Origin: Macrolepiota albuminosa
Taxonomy: Eukaryota > Basidiomycota > Agaricomycetes > Agaricales > Agaricaceae
Assembly (NCBI GenBank): GCA_027475525.1
Contig: JAMWFC010000117.1
Coordinates: 5,194,183-5,258,182 of the forward strand
Length of the DNA: 64,000 nucleotides
Direction: 5' to 3'
How positions within the stretch are numbered: the first letter of the stretch is position 1; each line of letters starts with the position of its first letter. Of this stretch, positions 57,161 to 64,000 are shown in pieces. The translations under genes and the position numbers were made by a program. Under the pieces are notes generated by a model that searched no databases, was not told where the DNA came from, and saw nothing but the letters and a program-made list of their open reading frames with translations.

Positions 57161-58628
57161 ATGTCAGACAAACCTGCTCCCGAGCTTCAGATAAACATCA
57201 AGGGCATGAGTTGATTTCTCCCCAGCATTCGCTCAAAATTAATTTGAGTTCTTGACCCCTGTAGGACCGAGCGAGTTGAAGCTACAAATTACTACAACGG
57301 CAGATAAGAGTGTGCGCGAGCTCAAGGAAGCGATCGCTGCAAAGTCGGATGTGGAGGCCCCGAGACAACGCTTGATATACTCTGGACGGGTGTTAAAGGT
57401 ACATTCTTGTCGTCTAGAAAAGGAATCCACTCATACAACTGTAAACTGTCAGGATGATGACCCTCTCTCAACATACAAGATTCAGTCAGGTCACACCATT
57501 CACATGGTCAAGGGTGCAGCGTCGTCATCATCATCCTTGTCCTCCGCAACGACCTCAACACCAGCTGGAGGTGCTACTTCACGACAACAATTACCTACCA
57601 TGCAGACTGGTCAGCTTCCGAGCGATCCATTGACCCAGTTGAATTCGCATCGCGGCTGGGCTGCTATGGCGGGTGCCAACCCATTTTCTGACCTAGGACT
57701 GAACATCAACGATCCGAACATGGTGCATTTTTGATCCTGCTGGATGCTTCATTCATGAAAGCTGATGGATGTATCTACTTGCAGTTACAAGGAATGGTAG
57801 ACAATCCGACCTTCATGCAGCAAATGTCCAGCATGATGTCCAATCCAGAAGTTATCGAGCAGATAATAGCGAGCAATCCCCAGTTGGCAGCCGACCCTCA
57901 ACAAGCGCGCGCTATGTTCAACAGCCCGATCATGAGAGGCATTCTGTAAGTCATCCTTATCGTGCCAAGATATCTTTCTGTAAACCCTATATATGGCGCT
58001 TTGACTTTCTATGGCTAAGGCTAACCTTCTCACTACAGTTCCGACCCTCATCAGCTCCGCCAACTTATTCAAATGTCCGCCACCATGCATTCCGGTGGAG
58101 CCCCCTGGGGCGGTGTGGGAGGCGGCGGCGGCGGCGGCGGCTTTCCCGCCCCCGGTGTACCCGGATCTGGCGGTGCGAACCCGACCACCACTAGCAACAC
58201 GACCGGGGCTGGGGTCAACACCGCTCCGCAGCCACCCGCATTCAACCCGCTCATGTGGGGACTTCCTGCGACGGGTGGGGCTGGCGTTGGGGGCGCTGAC
58301 GGAGTGCCAGGAGCGAATGTAAACCCGTGGGGGATGAATCCAGCCATGATGCAACAGTTGATGAGTGGGTACGGTGGGGCAGGAGCAGCCCCTGCGCAGC
58401 CGGCGGATAGCAGGCCGCCTGAGGAGAGGTTTCAGGTTCAGCTTGGGGTGGGTCTTGATATTTTCTCTGGTTGTTTTCTAGGAAGAGGATACTGATGAGT
58501 TGATACGATTACAGCAATTGAATGATATGGGATTCACGAATGCATCACAGAATATTCGGGCGCTGCTTGCGACGGGTGGGAATGTACATGCGGCGGTGGA
58601 TTACATGCTTGGTGGGGGTGGTTTGTAG
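57161..58628 (+). CDS. DSK2: Ubiquilin (Dsk2-like) ubiquitin receptor
   Basis: Six exons: 57161-57203, 57265-57398, 57453-57722, 57785-57945, 58039-58447 (or 58435) and 58482-58628; about 387 aa. Ubiquilins carry ubiquitinated clients to the proteasome: the UBL docks on the proteasome and the UBA binds ubiquitin. Seen: N-terminal UBL ([20 protein letters not shown] ... [30 protein letters not shown], residues about 10-80), an STI1-type region ([40 protein letters not shown]), a Gly-rich linker with eight consecutive glycines, then a C-terminal UBA ([20 protein letters not shown] ... AAVDYML). Intron 1 appears to be GC-AG (GCATGA...TGTAG). Intron 2 (54 bp) is in frame without a stop, so retention would insert 18 residues into the UBL. 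The last intron is ambiguous: the donor at 58448 makes it only 34 bp, the donor at 58436 makes it 46 bp and is more plausible; both keep frame. Confidence 0.9.
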
Positions 58629-61330
58629 ATTGGATCCAAGTTTAAGATCACAAGAGACGCGAGAGACGGATTCGTGGTATGATCATTTTGTTTCGTGTCT
58701 TTTTCTAAAGAAAAAATTAACTTATCTCGATGAGTTTTGGGAGTGTTTTTCTCAGCTTGCGTTGGACTAGCCATGCCGCGATGTCACTGTATCGATGCCC
58801 TGTCCCATGACCGAATTGTTTTCTAGCTAGTTACTGCCTACTGTAGACTAAGTCTGCGCCCGAAGCGCGTGTCGGCCTCTTTATGCCCTTGCCGTTGGAA
58901 AACAATGCATTGACCGTCTGGACGCTATGCCTCCACAAGCACACTGGTCCACATCCTACAGTCAACATTCATGTTTGGATGATTGGGTTATACTATCGTT
59001 CGTGACCCCACCCATCGAATCATGATGGTTAATGCACGAGATCATCAGCGCATACTTTGCCTCGAGGCGTCACTGGAAATCTCGTCATCCTAAGAATAAG
59101 TGCGCCGATGGTATCGTGGATGAAGTATCGTGATCGAATGCTTGGGTTCCACTCGACCCATGGGCCCATACATCGTTGGAAAGGCGGCGTCGAGACTCTT
59201 GAGCCGATGCCATCGTATCAATCACAGACAATAAATTCTCTGCGCGGTTCACTGTGCGTGTACCGAAGTAGATGTTGGATTCTTAAGTTCCTTTGTGCAT
59301 GCCAATATTTCCTTTTCAGCATCTGAGAATCCATCTGAATATTCCCCCACGTGGGCGAGGGGGAACGATTCTTCTTTGTCGTTTTCGCTCATACAGTTTC
59401 CCACCAACTTTATCTCACCTGCTACATGAGAAGCACTTAAGCCACGTGTTTCCTGAGCTCTTCCAACTTAGGCATCTTGAGATGAGATTGGTTTGGATGA
59501 GATCAATTTCCAAACTTGACAGGCTTGTCACACAACCCATCACTGCAAAGGATGGAGATGGATCGTCAGCAAGTTGTTGAAGTACTATTCACAGACATTC
59601 AAAGAAAGTGCCTGATGTTGGTAAAGACAATGCAAAACCAAGGGGGAAGTCGGACCTAAGTCTTTGATAGAGTCTCCTCAGTCTCGAATGCGTAGACAGA
59701 TTACTGATCACCACAGTAAAAATAGGACTTCATGCGGATTGTATGCGAATTATCATCCACCAACATTTCCAGGTTTCATCAAGAGCTTTCGCCGGCAATT
59801 GGCGAGTAACGAGAAGTTGACGCTCCCGAGTTCCGTAGTCTTGCTAAAGTATACCCTGAGCGTGTACTTACTGTCCACACTTGTAGGACCACTTGCTCCG
59901 CCGAATTTGGCCGTTAGTTTCTTCCGTTGAATGGGAAATAGACATATTACCAATGCAACGGAATCGATTTCGGTCGCCTGAATGTGCGCGTCAATGTGAG
60001 CGCCATTGGTGTTTTGGTCCGAACAAGAGTATCGACAGCATGTCCATTTCTATAACGGACCTGTTCGGCAATGTCAAAAGTGGATAGGTGATATTGATCT
60101 CGTATGACGAGAAGTAGGAATGTGTTGCAACCGAACAAACATTACAGCAGCTCTGAATAAAATGGGAGTACGAACAAAACAAAACAATACATGGGATGAT
60201 AATATACTTTCCCAGGCATACCTCAATTGAACATGGGAATCAGGTTATGTACACTTACCGAGCTCGAAGAATAAGGCATCCTGTCAGGCAACGGATTCAT
60301 CAGTGATATACATGAGCGCCATCCCATCAAAGACACAGGACAGACCTAAGACTTTTGCTGCGCGAGTATGACGCAGATATAATTCAAGCGTCGTCCAAAT
60401 TCAAAGTTACTTAGACAGAGGGTCGCAGGAGCAAACAGAGCGTATTTGGCACATGAGGAGGCAAACATGTCTATATATCAGCGTTTAAGACTAGAGCTTA
60501 AGTGATCGGACGCACGAGCTCCAAAATCGAGGTAGCAGATAGTCCACCGTAGTGAGTCCTGACGTTGGCGGAGCGAGTCACCTCAGGACGATTGATTAAG
60601 ATCCATCATCGAGACCAGAGGTTCAAGTACTTGGAATCCAAATGTTGGAAAAGTCCGGGAAGCATGAACCTTGGGCAGAGCACGAGAAAAGGGTCAAACA
60701 TTATGATCCAGGGGTCTATAGTTCGATACATGGCCAGCAGGAATACCTTTATTTAGTTATTCGACCTGGGCCAGTGTATTTGACTGAGTGTTCTCTAGAA
60801 GTTATGTCTCTCTGACCGCAGACCACATACGTAGTTTCACTTGGAGCCATCGTTCCGGTGACCCATACAAGATATAAATTGTCACAAGATCTAAATGGTC
60901 ACAAGGTGACAGAGTGTCACTCATCAATCTCCTGTTATCTTATCCGGTGCCTGCGGCTGCCCGACTTTCAAACTTTTCGCGTGAGTACTCCTGACAGGTA
61001 TGTGTGCCACGACGCCAACGTGTAGTTCTGCGCCATCTTTGGCCTTACCTGTCTCCGTTGCTAGGTTGTTGTCAGGGATTGTGATCAAACAAGTTCGTTA
61101 GTATCTTCAGTTCATCATTGCCTTTTTAACGTATTCATCCTCTGCATCAGAGCGAAACGGACTGTGCCTGTAGTCCTGTTCTTCATTGACTGTCATAGCA
61201 TACTCGCGGTATGCAGCGTGTATGGTCGACGTATCTCGACAATAAATTTCTTCGGCCGGTGCGTGCCGCCATGGGAGCATTTTTCACGAACTGATCCAGA
61301 GCTCGCCGTCTTCCCCATCTTCAGACTGAC
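58629..61330. other. Intergenic or unrecognised, 2.7 kb
   Basis: Scattered open frames up to about 95 codons on both strands, none with a recognisable motif. CpG content is normal and there is no repeat structure. It contains the DSK2 3' region and the promoter of the tetraspanin gene. Short multi-exon or non-coding genes could be missed. Confidence 0.35.
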
Positions 61331-62656
61331 ATGCCGTGAGTCACTCTTAACCTCTAGTCTCAGCGCTCAATGTCTACAATCATCTAGGTCACGACCGGCA
61401 TCTGTTTCTTCCAACAACCACTCGGTAGACTCGCTCGCAACTTCGACACGTCACATCTTGGGCGGTCCGGACTTTCGAAGTGCCCCCTTTGCTGGAAATC
61501 TAACATCCAGTCACACTGATCTCACGGATGCCAGCAGTGTTTCGTTGACAGTCAACTATGTACCGTCAAAGTTCTCGGCTACATTACTCACCCCCGGCGG
61601 CAGTGCGACTCGAAAGCGGAAAAGTGAGAAAGGTATCGATCCGATTGTACCCAAACGTGGCAGAGGAGTAGAGGCGTTCAGGAGTGGTGAGGCTCGTATG
61701 AGCGCGCCGGGCGACGATGACTACGATAACGTATTTATGGAAAAGACGGACGGCAAAAAGTCACGCTTGCGGTGGAATCGATTCAAATGGGTCCTGTTCT
61801 TTGCGAACATCCTGGTGAGTCCATCCTTTCCCTCTTATCAACTGAAATTATAATGGTTCCTTAGTTGACGTGCTATTCCCTCGTCGCTCTGGTCTTCTGC
61901 CTTCTCATCTGGTTCAACGTCTGGCACCATGCCGACATCATCCGCGTAGGAAACCGTCCGGAGCTCATCCTTTCTACCATTGCTGCCTCAGCCGGTGTCT
62001 TCACCGCCATCATAGGCTGGGCCGGCATCCTCCTGAACAACCGCTCCTTCCTTGCCATATATACCTTCCTCCTCTGGATCGTCTTCGCCTTCCTCGTCAC
62101 ACCAGGATACGTGTGCTACAGGCGACAAGCATTCAACCTTCAGGGCAAGATTAACGCGGAGTGGTCCCGCACGCTCGGCGTCGAAGGCCGCGCACGCATA
62201 CAGAACCAGCTCGAGTGCTGTGGCTACTTCTCACCCTTCGTCGAGGCGACCGTCACACAGACGTGTTATGCCCGGAGCGTCCTCCCCGGATGCAAAAAAC
62301 CGTACTTGGAATTCCAGCGCGTCACACTCAAACGTTGGTTCGCAATCTCGTTCATCCTTGTCCCCTTTCAGCTCTTCGTCATGATCGTCGCGCTTCTTTG
62401 TTCGAACCACGTGACGTATAGATTCGGGAAGGGCATGATGCCGAAGCGGTACCGCCTGTCGCTTAGTAGTATGGCCGTCATCATGGATAAATATGCGAGT
62501 CAACTGGCGGAGCGGTATGGTGCGGATGTGGCGGATGATATCTTGAAAAGGTCGCGGTCGCATACTCAGCTGAAGATGCAGGATATGCCTCAGTATCAGA
62601 GTCCTTCCGGCCCGCGCAAGTCCCATGTGAAGTATGAATCGTTGGGTGCGTCCTAG
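61331..62656 (+). CDS. TSP2: Tetraspanin, basidiomycete Tsp2-like
   Basis: Three coding exons: 61331-61335 (only ATGCC), 61388-61814 and 61865-62656; 407 aa. Tetraspanins organise membrane microdomains; fungal members are linked to polarised growth and infection structures. A long N-terminal cytosolic tail (residues 1-135: SRPASVSSNNHSVDSLA, NLTSSHTDLTDASSVSLTVN, KRGRGVEAFRSGEAR) matches my memory of basidiomycete Tsp2 proteins. Four membrane segments follow: FKWVLFFANILLTCYSLVAL, the ILSTIAASAGVFTAIIGWAG region, FLAIYTFLLWIVFAFLV, and FAISFILVPFQLFVMIVALL. The large loop carries the diagnostic CCG (QLECCGYF) plus TCYA and LPGC cysteines. The start is inferred: GTGAGT...CATCTAG (52 bp) joins ATGCC in frame to GTCACGACC, and no better in-frame ATG exists before the conserved tail. 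The next intron is GTGAGT...CTTAG (50 bp). Confidence 0.88.
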
Positions 62657-63728
62657 GTCGCCGACTTGCCTGCGCACACTACCCTCGCTTCTATTTTTCG
62701 ACGGTTGTTTTTTGCTTCAACAGGAAACCCACGGAGTATATCCCTGATCCGCTCACTTCTTTACTATCAGCACATTCGCTTCTGAAGATACCTAACGTTA
62801 ACCTTATTTATCCATCACTTAGAACGTCTGGAATCTATTGATGTATCATTTGCATAAGCCCATACCCATCCCCGCTTGTGCTTCAGAGTGATTTTTCACT
62901 GCTCCATTGAATCCAGCACTTGTCTCCCATTCAGCTTCAACAGTAGATGAGTTTTTGAGCCAGCCTTGGTAACTGCCGTATCTAGTTAGTGGACGTCATG
63001 ACACAGCGTCGTCCACGGAAACCTTGACGCAACACAAGGAGTCTAGATGAGTAGCTTAGCCCTACCAGACAAAAGCTGTATCCTTCCGCCTTACGTAAAT
63101 AGTGAAACCTGGAGGAGCCGTCGATTGCCACAGGTAAGGTCCTGTATCTCACGAGACTAGACAAAATGTCAAGCCAAACAAGTGCTTGGTTGAATTGCGT
63201 CTGCCACTCCTTATCGGTCAGCTAGTTCTGTTCGCTTTCTTCGAGCAGGTAGCATAAGTATGGCCTCGTAACTCTCCAATCCTGCTTTGTCAGAAGAGTT
63301 CCTCCCTGTCAGGAGATTAAACATGTTTCTTCCTGACGAAACGTAAGCTTTCTCACTTTGTATGCCAGAGTCTGGATACCTCGCCCAGGACATCCATTCG
63401 AGGGGGTATTAAAAGCTCGACGCCTATGGTGTTCAGCAGCATTTAAGAGTTGCGTTTCATGCCTCGGTACAGGGCTCCGATCTTCACTTTGTAAGCTCTT
63501 TAGTTAATCAACCTCATGACTCCAAGGTTGAGTATCTATTGGAGACCGGAACCTGTCACTCCCTCAGTGTGACCAAGGGCAGGAAATAATGCACGTTAAT
63601 TGATTGATCTAAGACACCGCTGCGGAATTGCATAGTCAAGAAAACACCGCTATTCCCTCACCATTCAAATTCCACGTCGCATCGCCCAAGTAATTCGTGA
63701 TCTCACGAGACCTTATGACGATGTCAAT
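62657..63728. other. Intergenic, no gene seen
   Basis: Between the tetraspanin stop and the aldo/keto reductase 3' end. Only short frames, no repeat. It should contain both genes' 3' UTRs. Confidence 0.4.
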
Positions 63729-64000
63729 TTACGAATGTCCAAGCAGTGCTTGCGCAACGTATGGCTCTTCTAGATACTTCATTTCCTCCTCGGTGAGTTT
63801 CATATCGGCCACGGCTAAGAAAGCGACATCAGCCAGTTTCCAATGGTAGACATTGAGCGCGAAGACGGAGACATGGCTTGTGAGTATATCGCAAGAGGTG
63901 AATGACATCTCAAGAACCACGAGACTCGGGCAAGAAAAATTGAGCATGAAGAGAAGCTAACTCACCGATCAACTCCTCCAAATTCTTCATACTCGTCGTA
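63729..64000 (-). CDS. Aldo/keto reductase, C-terminal part (continues beyond the window)
   Basis: Two exons are visible: 64000-63966 (TTSMKNLEELI) and 63814-63729 (ending KLTEEEMKYLEEPYVAQALLG plus HS). The intron GTGAGTT...TCTTAG is 151 bp, longer than the others here, and joins ATC G to CC GTG (codons for I-A-V-A-D). The LEELI...LTEEE...YLEEPY layout is that of the C-terminal helices of NADPH-dependent aldo/keto reductases, which reduce aldehydes and ketones. The catalytic Asp/Tyr/Lys/His residues would lie outside the window, so the subfamily cannot be given. Confidence 0.7.

Noticed and set aside
58011..58354. Long frames opposite or beside the Gly-rich DSK2 linker.
   Set aside because: Shadows of the GGC-repeat coding sequence.

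Overview
The window looks like a TE-rich stretch of a basidiomycete (Agaricomycetes-like) nuclear genome. The introns are mostly 50-60 bp with GT/GC-AG ends. The host genes are of familiar fungal types: peroxisomal-type 3-ketoacyl-CoA thiolase, a Dsk2/ubiquilin, a Tsp2-like tetraspanin, an aldo/keto reductase and an F-box protein. The transposons are the CACTA/Plavaka-like, Ty1/Copia, LINE and LTR types usual in mushroom-forming fungi. No CRISPR array, operon or rRNA gene is visible, and I found no tRNA I could defend.

Layout. 1-21 kb is a graveyard of mobile DNA: two CACTA-like transposase remnants, decayed WD40 and Rtc4-domain genes, several gypsy-type LTRs, and a full-length but dead Copia element (15728-20823, TSD AGCAT) sitting in a LINE 3' tail. 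21.1-31.1 kb is one copy of a segmental duplication pulled apart by later insertions. The second copy is compact at about 39.5-43.04 kb. 31.3-37.5 kb is a nested Copia-in-Copia complex with extra solo LTRs. 38.2-39.1 kb is a LINE RNase H remnant. 43-64 kb is mostly host DNA, interrupted by a young Copia element (51206-56161) with apparently identical 318-bp LTRs and a TSD of CAAAT.

Intact-looking genes: four members (A-D) of a small unnamed three-exon family whose second exon is exactly 145 bp in every member; one thiolase (41043-42563; its twin at 23649-25220 is broken); the Copia polyprotein (51502-55839); DSK2 (57161-58628); TSP2-like tetraspanin (61331-62656); and the 3' end of an aldo/keto reductase running off the right edge.

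Two points matter most to a reader. First, seven perfect tandem duplications all have a period of exactly 77 bp. That is what unmerged k=77 contig overlaps would produce, so they should be treated as suspected assembly artefacts. Second, the A-D family is the best candidate here for something undescribed. Its structure is constrained, but I cannot assign it a function.
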